Positions 36,883 to 44,373 of a DNA stretch of 64,000 nucleotides are shown in pieces (within the stretch, counting starts at the first letter, position 1; each line of letters starts with the position of its first letter). The notes below the pieces were generated by a model. That model did not search any database. It was not told the origin of the DNA and worked only from the letters and a program-made list of their open reading frames with translations. Made by a program: the position numbers and the translations under genes. The stretch lies in contig NZ_LOKZ01000001.1 of NCBI RefSeq assembly GCF_002211365.1, positions 868,001 through 932,000 on the forward strand, in the 5' to 3' direction. Source of the DNA: Rhizobium sp. R711. GTDB taxonomy: Bacteria > Pseudomonadota > Alphaproteobacteria > Rhizobiales > Rhizobiaceae.

Positions 36883-37890
36883 CTACAAGGGGTTCTTGGC
36901 GTAGATCTCATCGTAGGCGAACAATGCTGGAGCACCGCCGGTGTGGATGAACAGAACCTCGTCCGAGGGCTTAAAGATTCCCGCCTCGATCCGACTGAAA
37001 AGAGCCGCCATCGCCTTCGACGTGTAGACCGGGTCCAAAAGGATGCCCTCGGACCTCGCGCATTGGACGACGGCCTTCCTCGATGGGTCGTTCGGCAGCC
37101 CGTAGCCGGGAAGGTACATGCTGTCATCGAGTTCGATAGCATCCATGGTTCCTGATTCATGGATCCCGACCAGGGGAGCGACATCAGAGACCAACTGCTC
37201 GATAAGAGGACGTTGCATCGCTTTCGACCGCGAGATTGTCGCGCCGACGAGCTTTGCCGTCGAGCCGGTGAGTTTAAGTCCGGCAAGCAGCCCCGCATGC
37301 GTCCCGCCTGATCCTGACACGACGAAGATATGGCTGAACGCCTTTCCGAGTTTCCGTTCCTGTTCCGCGATTTCCACGGCGCAGGTCACGTAGCCCAGGC
37401 AGCCGATCGCGTTCGACCCGCCCAGCGGCACGACGTACGGCGAAAGCCCTTGCGCCCGCAACGACGCCGCATGAGCGTCCACCGCGTCGGCGAGCGGGTC
37501 GTTGCGTCCGACCTGCACGATCTCCGCGCCGACCAGCCTATCCAGAAGCAGGTTTGCCGAGTTGTGGTAGCTCTCGGAACGGTCGGGAACTTCGTTTTTT
37601 AGGACCAAATGGCACCTCAGGCCAAGCTTGGTCGCGACCGCCGCAGTCAAGCGAGCGTGGTTCGATTGCAAGGCTCCGGACGTGACGACGGTGTCGCATC
37701 CCTTCGCCAACGCGTCCCCCATCAGATATTCGAGCTTCCGCAGCTTATTGCCGCCCATGGCGATGCTGCCGAAATCATCCCGCTTGATGGAGATCCGCGG
37801 GCCACCGTAAGCGGCGGAGAGGCGGTCGAGCGTCTCAATCGGCGTCGGCCATTGGGACAGTATCTGCCGTGGGTGTGCATCGAGCTGCAT
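36883..37890 (-). CDS. dcyD: D-cysteine desulfhydrase (ACC deaminase family)
   Basis: A 335-residue fold-type II PLP enzyme. The PLP lysine is Lys49 in GGNKLRKLEYL, and SGALQSNHARLTAAVA and FIHTGGAPALFAY match E. coli DcyD closely along the whole length. It converts D-cysteine to pyruvate, sulfide and ammonia. 1-aminocyclopropane-1-carboxylate deaminase (AcdS) is a related alternative of interest in rhizobia, but the overall pattern favours DcyD. It lies 149 bases from tRNA-Arg, at the edge of an accessory-looking block. Confidence 0.83.
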   Translation of the reverse strand: MQLDAHPRQILSQWPTPIETLDRLSAAYGGPRISIKRDDFGSIAMGGNKLRKLEYLMGDALAKGCDTVVTSGALQSNHARLTAAVATKLGLRCHLVLKNEVPDRSESYHNSANLLLDRLVGAEIVQVGRNDPLADAVDAHAASLRAQGLSPYVVPLGGSNAIGCLGYVTCAVEIAEQERKLGKAFSHIFVVSGSGGTHAGLLAGLKLTGSTAKLVGATISRSKAMQRPLIEQLVSDVAPLVGIHESGTMDAIELDDSMYLPGYGLPNDPSRKAVVQCARSEGILLDPVYTSKAMAALFSRIEAGIFKPSDEVLFIHTGGAPALFAYDEIYAKNPL

Positions 37891-38006
37891 CGGGCTGGAA
37901 CCTCGCGGGGGTATAAGGCAGTGAAATCATCAGGAACGTATAGAGTTATGCAGGGCGCGTACATAGATCGTGGCTGGGCGCAGAGCTCGGTGCGCGGCCA
38001 GGATAG

Positions 38007-38033
38007 GAAAAGCCCCGCCGACTCGGCCGGGCT
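38007..38033 (-). terminator. Terminator after the M14-family gene (minus strand)
   Basis: On the minus strand AGCCCgGCCG-AGT-CGGCgGGGCT forms a stem with one G-G mismatch, followed by TTTTCC, 35 bases beyond the stop at 38068. Confidence 0.65.
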
Positions 38034-38067
38034 GTTGGGACTGATCGTTGTACATGTCCCTGGCGGC

Positions 38068-39261
38068 CTACTCGGGATAGGATTCCACGCCCTCCAACGC
38101 CGCCTTGTGGAAGAGGATGAATACCAGGGGGTTGCCAGGCTCGGACATTGCGTCGCTGCGCTGGCCCGTTATCTCTCCGGCCACGCCGCTCGTATACTCC
38201 GCGACCACTTCGCCGAAGCTGTTGCGTTGAATAGCCACCTTCTGTCCGGGTTCGACTTTGTCGTTGAGCTTGACCAAATGCTCGACGATCCCGCCCTCAG
38301 TTGCCAGGATCGGGAAGGCACTGTTGCCGACGAAAACACTCACGTCCCTGCCTGTCCGGCCCATCGGCCCAGCAACGATGCCGTGATGCTTGAGAACGTT
38401 CATCGTGCCTTCGACGAACAGCGAGATCATCTCGATGTCCAGAACGCGAGCAGCGCCGATCTCCGGCGTAAAGGACGGGATGCCTGCGTCCATAAACGCG
38501 TTGTGCAGGACACCGGGATAGACATGGTTGTCGAAGATCTGGCCGACGGGATAGAGCTCCACCATTGCCTTGACCTCGGGCACATCCATGCCGCCAATAT
38601 TGAATGCAGTCACTTCGAATCCGGTTGTTCCGGTGTGGAAGTCGATCGCGAAGTCGGCGTTCGGCCGCAGCAGCCGGTTGAACAACAGCCCGGCGTGTCG
38701 GCTGGGCGCGGTGGCGCCGTTCTCGTTCCCGGGCCACTCCCGATTCATGTCGATCAGATCTGGGCCTCTGCCCTGATTGGGCCATCTGCGCTGCATGCTT
38801 TCAACGGCCGGGCGCGCTACGTCGGTCACCGCCATGACCGTTCCTGACATCTGCGCCGGATCGAGCTGGTTCATCACGGTCTGGACCGTGTGAATGTTGC
38901 TCATTTCGTCGCCATGCACACCACTGGTCAGGACGCCGCGCTTGCCCGGCTTCGCCCCCTTTGCGACCGTGACGGACACATACCAGTGCTGCCCTGTGGG
39001 CATCTGCGCACCTTGAAAATAGAGGAAGTGCTTCTGCCCTGGCTCCAAGTCGTTGACGTCGAGTGCGCTGACGACCCTTTTTCCCTGGATAACATCACCG
39101 GTATAGACCGTTCCTGATGCCGGATGGGAAGCGGGTGCAGCTGCGCCCTGGGCATTTGCAGCACCAGCACTGACGGCAAAGGCAGCCGACGCGCCGACCG
39201 TGGCGATGGAAGCAATTATGAGATCACGGCGATCGATGCCATTCTTCGATTTGTCCGACAT
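38068..39261 (-). CDS. Tat-exported succinylglutamate desuccinylase/aspartoacylase-family protein
   Basis: A 397-residue M14-type zinc hydrolase. A twin-arginine pair (Arg11-Arg12 in GIDRRDLIIASIA) and hydrophobic stretch ending ANAQG indicate Tat export. Zinc ligands are His116 and Glu119 (SGVHGDEMSN) and His209 (FAIDFHTG); DMNREWPG supplies the substrate-binding Arg and TPEIG the likely catalytic Glu. A C-terminal biotinyl-like beta domain (VEPGQKVAIQRNSFGEVV) follows. The ATG at 39261 sits below GAGGG. It probably deacylates an N-acyl amino acid in the periplasm; the substrate is unknown. Confidence 0.8.
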   Translation of the reverse strand: MSDKSKNGIDRRDLIIASIATVGASAAFAVSAGAANAQGAAAPASHPASGTVYTGDVIQGKRVVSALDVNDLEPGQKHFLYFQGAQMPTGQHWYVSVTVAKGAKPGKRGVLTSGVHGDEMSNIHTVQTVMNQLDPAQMSGTVMAVTDVARPAVESMQRRWPNQGRGPDLIDMNREWPGNENGATAPSRHAGLLFNRLLRPNADFAIDFHTGTTGFEVTAFNIGGMDVPEVKAMVELYPVGQIFDNHVYPGVLHNAFMDAGIPSFTPEIGAARVLDIEMISLFVEGTMNVLKHHGIVAGPMGRTGRDVSVFVGNSAFPILATEGGIVEHLVKLNDKVEPGQKVAIQRNSFGEVVAEYTSGVAGEITGQRSDAMSEPGNPLVFILFHKAALEGVESYPE

Positions 39262-39340
39262 GAAGGAGGCCCTCTGTGATTGGAAAAGCCACGTTAGAAC
39301 AACAGCATGCGCATCGGTCGCAGAAATTCTGGACGACTTC

Positions 39341-39380
39341 AAACTAGGGTATGTTGCTGAAAACTAGGGTATGCTGCTCA
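39341..39380. repeat. Tandem 20-bp direct repeat upstream of the M14-family gene
   Basis: AAACTAGGGTATGTTGCTGA at 39341-39360 is immediately repeated as AAACTAGGGTATGCTGCTCA (two differences). It lies 80 bases upstream of the M14-family start and could be a regulator-binding pair or a small duplication. The surrounding 39262-39581 region contains no gene that I can support. Confidence 0.6.
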
Positions 39381-39581
39381 ACTCGCAAGGTTTGCCGGGC
39401 TCGCGATCCTTGCTGCTTTGTTCGGCAAGATCCGGAGAGAACGCGAAGCAGGCATGCTGCATCACGTCTTTCCGAGACCTGCCAAAAGATGTGCGTCTCC
39501 TGACGTGCCCAACCGGCGGGCTTGGTCGACCTTTTTGGGCGGCGTCAAGTCCGCGTCGGCACGAACGCAGGAGTCACGACG

Positions 39582-40052
39582 TTACGGCCGGTGACTGAAG
39601 CGGGCGATCTGCGCATCCTTCATCAGGTTGCGGAAGCTGAGACCGCTCATATGCACCAGTGTCCTGTGGTCGCCGCCCTCGAAATAGACGTCGCTGGCCG
39701 TGCCGAGGCTTTCGTCCAGGATCACCGGCACATTGTAGGCCGATCCGATCGGTGGGACGGCGCCAATGTCGCAGTCGGCGAAAAGCGAACTGACCTCATC
39801 TTCCGAGGCGAGGCCCAGGCGTTTGTTCATGACGTCCTGCAACGTGCTGAGCTCGATCCGGTGCGTGCTGGGAACGACGGCCAGAACGTATCCCATTTCG
39901 TGATGTACGACGACGGATTTGGCCAGCCGGCTGCCCGGAACATGCGCGGCTTGGGCCGATTGGCTGGTTGTCGCGGTGCGATGATGATCGAGGGTTTCGT
40001 AGGCGATGCCTTCACCGTCGATATAGTCCTGAAGTTTCCTTGCGATTGTCAT
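39582..40052 (-). CDS. YbaK/EbsC-family aminoacyl-tRNA deacylase
   Basis: A 156-residue protein with the YbaK/ProX editing-domain fold: GSRLAKSVVVHHEMGYVLAVVPSTHRIEL, then GAVPPIGSAYNVPVILDESL and the closing EGGDHRTLVHMSG. The family deacylates mischarged tRNAs such as Ala- or Cys-tRNAPro in trans. The ATG at 40052 fits the family start. Neighbours give no functional link. Confidence 0.83.
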   Translation of the reverse strand: MTIARKLQDYIDGEGIAYETLDHHRTATTSQSAQAAHVPGSRLAKSVVVHHEMGYVLAVVPSTHRIELSTLQDVMNKRLGLASEDEVSSLFADCDIGAVPPIGSAYNVPVILDESLGTASDVYFEGGDHRTLVHMSGLSFRNLMKDAQIARFSHRP

Positions 40053-40159
40053 CTTGAGCCCCTTATATGGCGTGGTGAGGCATAGGGGCATTGTCCTCTC
40101 ATTGCCTGCGAAGTCAACGGCGAGCGGGCGTAAATGCCTGCCGCGGCCTGCTGGCTGAT

Positions 40160-40182
40160 GACCGCCATGGGCGATGGCGGTC
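40160..40182. repeat. Perfect hairpin between two minus-strand genes
   Basis: GACCGCCAT-GGGCG-ATGGCGGTC, a nine-base-pair inverted repeat 30 bases past the isochorismatase stop (40213) and about 108 bases before the YbaK start. There is no T-run on the minus strand, so terminator function is uncertain. Confidence 0.45.
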
Positions 40183-40212
40183 GCCGGGTTTTTCTCGGTG
40201 TCGATCGCTGGC

Positions 40213-40785
40213 TCAAGCCGAGGCTCTCAGTTCGCCGCGTACGGCAAGGGCCTCGTCCGTAGAGAGTACCGAGGCGTAGGCAAAAGCGAATGCCGCCATG
40301 AAGGCTGCATGCGCCTGTGCGGCGGGGACCAGTGTGCCGTTGAATTCGAGATCGCGCGTTGCGCAGGCATCATGGATGACAGTCACCCGATATCCGAAAT
40401 CGCTGGCAGCCCGCGTCACGGCATCGACGCACATGTGGCTCATGCTGCCGACCACGGTGACGTCCTCGATGCCATTGCGATCGAGCGTCGCCTTCAGGTC
40501 CGTTTCGCGGAACGCGTTGACATGGTTCTTGACGATGACGGTCTCGCCGGGTCGGTTCAGCACTTTCGGATGAAGCTGTGCACCTTCCGAACCGGCCACG
40601 AAGAAGGCGGCATTCTCGCCGGCCGACTCATGCCTGATGTGGACGACAAGATCGCCTGCATCGCGGGAAGCCGCGATGATCCGTGCGGCGTTGTCGGCCG
40701 CTGCCTCGGCGCCAGCCAATGGCCATTTGCCGTTCGCAAAATAATCGTTCTGAATATCGACGACGATGAGGGCGCGCTTGTTCAT
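40213..40785 (-). CDS. Isochorismatase-like cysteine hydrolase
   Basis: A 190-residue hydrolase of the isochorismatase/nicotinamidase superfamily. The catalytic triad Asp10 (VVDIQNDYF), Lys86 (VIVKNHVNAF) and Cys119 (SMSHMCVDAV) is intact. Substrates in the family include nicotinamide, ureidoacrylate, N-carbamoylsarcosine and isochorismate; this one cannot be assigned. It is divergent from the GlxA-family regulator with 118 bases between starts, so that regulator probably controls it. Confidence 0.85.
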   Translation of the reverse strand: MNKRALIVVDIQNDYFANGKWPLAGAEAAADNAARIIAASRDAGDLVVHIRHESAGENAAFFVAGSEGAQLHPKVLNRPGETVIVKNHVNAFRETDLKATLDRNGIEDVTVVGSMSHMCVDAVTRAASDFGYRVTVIHDACATRDLEFNGTLVPAAQAHAAFMAAFAFAYASVLSTDEALAVRGELRASA

Positions 40786-40903
40786 GTCCTTGTATCCTTC
40801 CATTCCTTCGGGGGGCGACTCCTGCCCGCTGATGGACAAATTACGTCTGACGCGGCATCGTGTGGATTGGCGAAATTGACATTATAGAGGCCAAAACTGA
40901 CAA

Positions 40904-41890
40904 ATGAGCCAGACCGACGCGCCGGCCGAGATCGGTGTCCTGCTCTATCCGAACGTCCAGCTCGCAGCCGTTTACGGCCTGACGGATCTCTTCTACCTGG
41001 CCAATCGGTTCGCAACGGCCCGGCAATCGTCGGGAGGCCCGGCCCTGCGTGTAAGTCATTGGCGAAGGATGGAAACCTCGGCGGCCGTCGAGCGCGTCTT
41101 CGATACGGCGCCAGGCACTATGAGATCGCCGACCGTGCTGATCCTGCCTCCCAGCTTCGACGAACCGATGACACCGAAGGAAGCCGCTCCGCTGGCGCGA
41201 TGGCTTTGTGAGCGGCATGCCGAGGGAACGACGCTGAGCTCCGTCTGCGTCGGCGCCTTCCTTCTCGCGGAAACTGGCCTTCTGGCGCACCGTACGGCGA
41301 CTACCCATTGGGTCTATGCGGACTTGCTGGCACAACGCTTTCCGGACGTGCGGGTGGACACCGATAAACTCATCATCGACGACGGCGACGTCATTACCGC
41401 GGGTGGCCTGATGGCCTGGACCGATCTCGGTCTCAAACTCGTCGACAGATTGCTGGGATCGACCATCATGCTCGACACCGCGCGCCACCTCCTCGTCGAT
41501 CCGCCGGGGAGGGAGCAGCGCAGCTACAGCAGTTTCTCGCCACGCCTGAACCATGGCGACGAGCAGATACTAAAGGTTCAGCATTGGCTGCACGCGAGCG
41601 GCGCGCGCGAGGTGACACTTGCGGTGATGGCGCGGCGTGCCGGCCTGGAAGAGCGTACCTTCCTGCGCCGGTTCCATAAGGCGACAGGCCTTCGGCCAAC
41701 CGAATACTGCCAGCATCTGCGGGTCGGCAAGGCGCGCGAAATGCTCGAATTCTCGAACCGCACGGTTGAGCAGATCGCCGCGGCGGCCGGCTACGAGGAT
41801 CCGGGCGCGTTCCGAAAGGTGTTCCAGAAGATCACCGGGCTGTCGCCGGGAGACTACCGCAACCGTTTCGGATTGGTCGGGCGGGTATGA
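40904..41890 (+). CDS. GlxA-family transcriptional regulator (DJ-1 domain plus AraC HTH)
   Basis: A 328-residue regulator. The N-terminal DJ-1/PfpI-like domain (about 8-185; SSVCVGAFLLAETGLL carries the elbow-position Cys115) is followed by a C-terminal AraC-type double helix-turn-helix (about 220-320; RAGLEERTFLRRFHKATG and VEQIAAAAGYEDPGAFRKVF). GlxA proteins control catabolism of small nitrogenous compounds in alphaproteobacteria. It is divergent from the cysteine hydrolase, its likely target. Confidence 0.9.
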   Translation: MSQTDAPAEIGVLLYPNVQLAAVYGLTDLFYLANRFATARQSSGGPALRVSHWRRMETSAAVERVFDTAPGTMRSPTVLILPPSFDEPMTPKEAAPLARWLCERHAEGTTLSSVCVGAFLLAETGLLAHRTATTHWVYADLLAQRFPDVRVDTDKLIIDDGDVITAGGLMAWTDLGLKLVDRLLGSTIMLDTARHLLVDPPGREQRSYSSFSPRLNHGDEQILKVQHWLHASGAREVTLAVMARRAGLEERTFLRRFHKATGLRPTEYCQHLRVGKAREMLEFSNRTVEQIAAAAGYEDPGAFRKVFQKITGLSPGDYRNRFGLVGRV

Positions 41891-41979
41891 GGTCCGGCAT
41901 TATGCCGCGCAGGTGTGTGAGAGGTCCGAGCGAAGCCTAATGGTTGACGGATTCCGACTAGGGGATCGCGCCGTAGCGG

Positions 41980-42465
41980 CTAGTTGTGCTTTTCAGCATC
42001 CATTTCTCCTTCGAGTCTTGCTCGCAACGTCGCCATCACGCGGTGTGCTATCCTGATATCCTCAACTGAAAGGTCCTCAGCCAGCGCATCGACCCTCGGG
42101 TTGTATGCGTTGATCGCGGAGTCGTAGGCGCGGCGTCCCTTCTCGGTAAGCACCACGAGATGCGCCCTCCGGTGGTGCGGGTTGGGCTCGAACATCACGA
42201 TCCCTTCCTGGTGCAGATCGTTCACGATGCGCTGCACATTCTGCCGGTTCGCTCCGAGATCGCGGGCGAGCCACGCCACCGGCTGCGGCCGGTGGGCGTG
42301 CACGATCGCTCCGAGAATCTGCCACCTGGCACTGGTCAGTCCGTAAGGCCCAACCAGTCTATCACCCCACATCAGGGTCAGGTTGTTAGCCCTGAACAGG
42401 GTGAGGATCAGGTCGGTCAAGGCATCGCCCTTCTGGCTTCGAGTCAGTTCACTCATTGTCTTCAT
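41980..42465 (-). CDS. MarR-family transcriptional regulator
   Basis: A 161-residue winged-helix regulator, with VAWLARDLGANRQNVQRIVNDLHQEGIVMFEPNPHHRRAHLVVLT as the recognition helix and wing. It is divergent from a small monooxygenase gene. A perfect palindrome lies 10-27 bases upstream of its start, so it probably autoregulates. ATG 42456 is an alternative start. The effector is unknown; MarR proteins next to ABM genes often respond to phenolic or quinone-type compounds, which is inference here. Confidence 0.88.
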   Translation of the reverse strand: MKTMSELTRSQKGDALTDLILTLFRANNLTLMWGDRLVGPYGLTSARWQILGAIVHAHRPQPVAWLARDLGANRQNVQRIVNDLHQEGIVMFEPNPHHRRAHLVVLTEKGRRAYDSAINAYNPRVDALAEDLSVEDIRIAHRVMATLRARLEGEMDAEKHN

Positions 42466-42474
42466 CCATCTATA

Positions 42475-42528
42475 TTGACATCATCATGTCAAATTATTAT
42501 GTATTCATCGTATCGAATTGACATCATG
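42475..42528. promoter_or_regulatory. Candidate MarR operator in the MarR/monooxygenase intergenic region
   Basis: TTGACAT-CATC-ATGTCAA at 42475-42492 is a perfect palindrome with seven-base arms. The same half site with its flank, TTGACATCATG, recurs at 42518-42528. The two sites sit next to the two divergent start codons, the usual arrangement for mutual repression. Confidence 0.65.
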
Positions 42529-42552
42529 CATACAACTCGGAAGGAGACCGAA

Positions 42553-42921
42553 ATGTCCCACATGAAGCCCATGGACGAGAAACTACCTATCGAACGCCAA
42601 CTGGCCATCGAAGCCGCACCAGTCGTACTCATCAACCTCTTCACACTCGATCCAGCAGATGAAGCGCGCTTTCTCGAAGTCTGGAAGGATGACGCCGAGT
42701 TCATGAAGCGCCAGCCGGGCTTTATCTCGACCCAACTCCATCGCGCCATCGGTGAGAGCCCGACCTACCTGAATTATGCGGTGTGGGAATCGAATGAAGC
42801 GTTTCGCGCAGCTTTCACACACCCCGAGTTCCGGGCAAAGCTGACGAGCTATCCGTCGTCCGCAATTGCAAGACCGCACCTGTTTCAGAAGGTCGGCGTC
42901 GCCGGTATCTGCACGGCCTGA
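42553..42921 (+). CDS. Antibiotic biosynthesis monooxygenase (ABM) domain protein
   Basis: A 122-residue dimeric alpha-beta barrel protein: VVLINLFTLDPADEARFLEVW, then QPGFISTQLHRAIGESPTYLNYAVWES. The family includes quinol/polyketide monooxygenases and haem-degrading enzymes, and many members are uncharacterised. AAGGAG lies six bases before the ATG at 42553. Its divergent MarR neighbour probably represses it. Confidence 0.85.
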   Translation: MSHMKPMDEKLPIERQLAIEAAPVVLINLFTLDPADEARFLEVWKDDAEFMKRQPGFISTQLHRAIGESPTYLNYAVWESNEAFRAAFTHPEFRAKLTSYPSSAIARPHLFQKVGVAGICTA

Positions 42922-43025
42922 CCCGGCACCCGAGCCGGCGCGCTAGCTTGGCGCAATATTGCGAAGTCATGGTGCGGTCGGCGCTGCCTGCGTGCAGCGA
43001 TTCATTGCGCGTGGCCGGAGGGAAT

Positions 43026-43346
43026 ATGCTGAGGAGTATGGTGCGAGCGTTTGCGTTGTGCGCGGTCGTTGCGGCGCTTGCCGGCTGCGTCGATGCCAAT
43101 ACGCCGACCCTCGTGCCGGTCGCGGCGCCCTTTGACCCGCCGCTCAATCTGCCGGGCGTCGCGCATCACATCTGTGTCGGCGACGGCAATTTCATGTATC
43201 GCGAGGCGAAGAAGCAATACGAACTGCGCGCCGGCATGGGCGGCTATCCGATTGATCCGGCGGTGGAAGAGGCGACTGCGACCGCCGCGGCACACCGGCA
43301 GTATGTCACGTGTCTGTCGAGCCAGGGATACCGGATCGCAAGATAA
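43026..43346 (+). CDS. Small lipoprotein of unknown function
   Basis: A 106-residue protein with a lipoprotein signal peptide: hydrophobic FALCAVVAAL and lipobox LAGC, lipidated Cys near residue 22. The mature part contains two further cysteines (HHICVGDG and YVTCLSSQGYRIAR) that may form a disulfide. GGAGG lies just upstream of ATG 43026; ATG 43038 is an alternative. No family is recognised. Confidence 0.7.
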   Translation: MLRSMVRAFALCAVVAALAGCVDANTPTLVPVAAPFDPPLNLPGVAHHICVGDGNFMYREAKKQYELRAGMGGYPIDPAVEEATATAAAHRQYVTCLSSQGYRIAR

Positions 43347-43509
43347 CTCGGCGCGGTAACTTTACCGCTCTTAGTGCCGATCGCTTGATACGCCATCGGG
43401 GATTCGGGCAGGCCATTGCATAAGACCCTCTGGATCACGCCCAGTCGCTGCCGATCACGACTGCTGGAGGCCGCGTGTGATCGCGGAACTTTGCTACGAA
43501 AGAACGCAT

Positions 43510-43548
43510 TTTTCACGATAAATCCAGAAGGAGGATTTATCGTGAAAA
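43510..43548 (+). promoter_or_regulatory. Perfect 16-bp hairpin holding the start codon of the next gene
   Basis: TTTTCACGATAAATCC (43510-43525) pairs perfectly with GGATTTATCGTGAAAA (43533-43548) around the loop AGAAGGA (43526-43532). The Shine-Dalgarno AAGGAGGA (43528-43535) is mostly in the loop, while the GTG start (43542-43544) is inside the stem opposite CAC. In RNA this could control initiation; at DNA level it could be an operator. The repeat is certain from the sequence, the function is inference. Confidence 0.75.
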
Positions 43549-43910
43549 TGTTGAGCTTCGCTTCCGTCCTGTCAGCAGGCGGGCTCCTCGCGCTGGTATC
43601 AATCGCTCCTGTTCAGGCGGCGCCGGTGCAACAGGTTCCCCTCCCAAGGGCCTCGAACGTCGAAATGGTGCAATACAATCAGCGAGCGGGCCACTTGAAC
43701 GGCTATCGCGGCACGCGCACCGAGCGCCTCGGCACTCGCCGCGGTCCGGATGGCTATTGGTATCCGTTGGCAGCCTTCAACGTCGAAGGCGGCACGACAG
43801 GCTCGATCGGCACCCAGCCAGTGCGGCCAATGCAACGGCAGGGCTACTGCCAGAACACCTTCAGCGGCACCAATGGCGACGGTAGCATGCCGTGCGACAA
43901 CGGCTACTGA
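43542..43910 (+). CDS. Small exported protein of unknown function
   Basis: A 122-residue protein from GTG 43542, with AAGGAGGA six bases upstream; ATG 43548 is also possible. A signal peptide covers about 1-25 (LSAGGLLALVSIAPVQA). The mature protein contains TRRGPDGYWYPLAAFN and a Cys pair in GYCQNTFSGTNGDGSMPCDNGY at the C-terminus. No family is recognised. Its start region is locked in a perfect hairpin, and a terminator closes the unit, so it is probably monocistronic and conditionally expressed. Confidence 0.75.
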   Translation: MKMLSFASVLSAGGLLALVSIAPVQAAPVQQVPLPRASNVEMVQYNQRAGHLNGYRGTRTERLGTRRGPDGYWYPLAAFNVEGGTTGSIGTQPVRPMQRQGYCQNTFSGTNGDGSMPCDNGY

Positions 43911-43925
43911 TACCATCAAGCCAGA

Positions 43926-43954
43926 GCAAAGGCGGGATCAATTCCCGCCTTTGC
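43926..43954 (+). terminator. Hairpin terminator after the small exported protein
   Basis: GCAAAGGCGGGA-TCAAT-TCCCGCCTTTGC is a perfect 12-bp stem 15 bases after the stop at 43910. A T-rich run is part of the 3' arm. Confidence 0.75.
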
Positions 43955-44256
43955 GTTCATGGCTTACTTCAATCGCGGGTGATAGTTTTTGCCGGTTGCC
44001 GGCCAGATCGGCGGTAATCCAGCGGCCAGCCTGCGTGGCCTGCGAAGCGCTGCTTGTCGTCGCCCGAACCAAGTCTGTCGACAGTTGAAGGGGAACCTTC
44101 CTCCCACGGGGCTGCTCTCCGTGCTCAAGAAATTGACCAATTGATCAAAAATGCCACAAAAAGAGGCTGGCCCGTTTGCGAAGCTATGCGTATATCGCAT
44201 TGCTGCATTGCGGTAATATCCCTATTCCTGATCGAAACGGTAGGCTATCTATTGTC
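43955..44256. other. Intergenic region upstream of the sRNA
   Basis: About 300 bases with no ORF that shows family character on either strand. The last 15-60 bases should contain the sRNA promoter; CTATCT at 44245-44250 is a possible -10. I see nothing else in it. Confidence 0.5.
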
Positions 44257-44373
44257 TCGAAGGCAGCGCACTCCTCCTCCCAGCGCTCCTTCATCGGACT
44301 GACAACACTCCTCCTCCCAGTTGTCAGTCAGGATCAAGAGCCCGGTGCACCTCCTCCCGCACCGGGCTTTTTT
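44257..44373 (+). ncRNA. alpha-r14 (NfeR1)-like trans-acting sRNA with three anti-SD loops
   Basis: Three consecutive hairpins each display CCTCCTCCC in the loop: AGCGC/GCGCT (44265-44287), ACTGACAAC/GTTGTCAGT (44298-44328) and GCCCGGTGC/GCACCGGGC (44340-44367). The last stem is followed by TTTTTT (44368-44373), a Rho-independent terminator. Three loops with the anti-Shine-Dalgarno motif are the hallmark of the rhizobial alpha-r14 family (NfeR1 in Sinorhizobium), Hfq-linked sRNAs that pair with ribosome-binding sites of transporter and metabolic mRNAs. The 5' end is estimated from a CTATCT -10 element. The length of about 117 nt fits the family. Confidence 0.85.

Noticed and set aside
43964..44302. 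Two overlapping ORFs upstream of and within the sRNA
   Set aside because: One runs through the sRNA hairpins and neither has family character; the RNA structure explains the sequence better.
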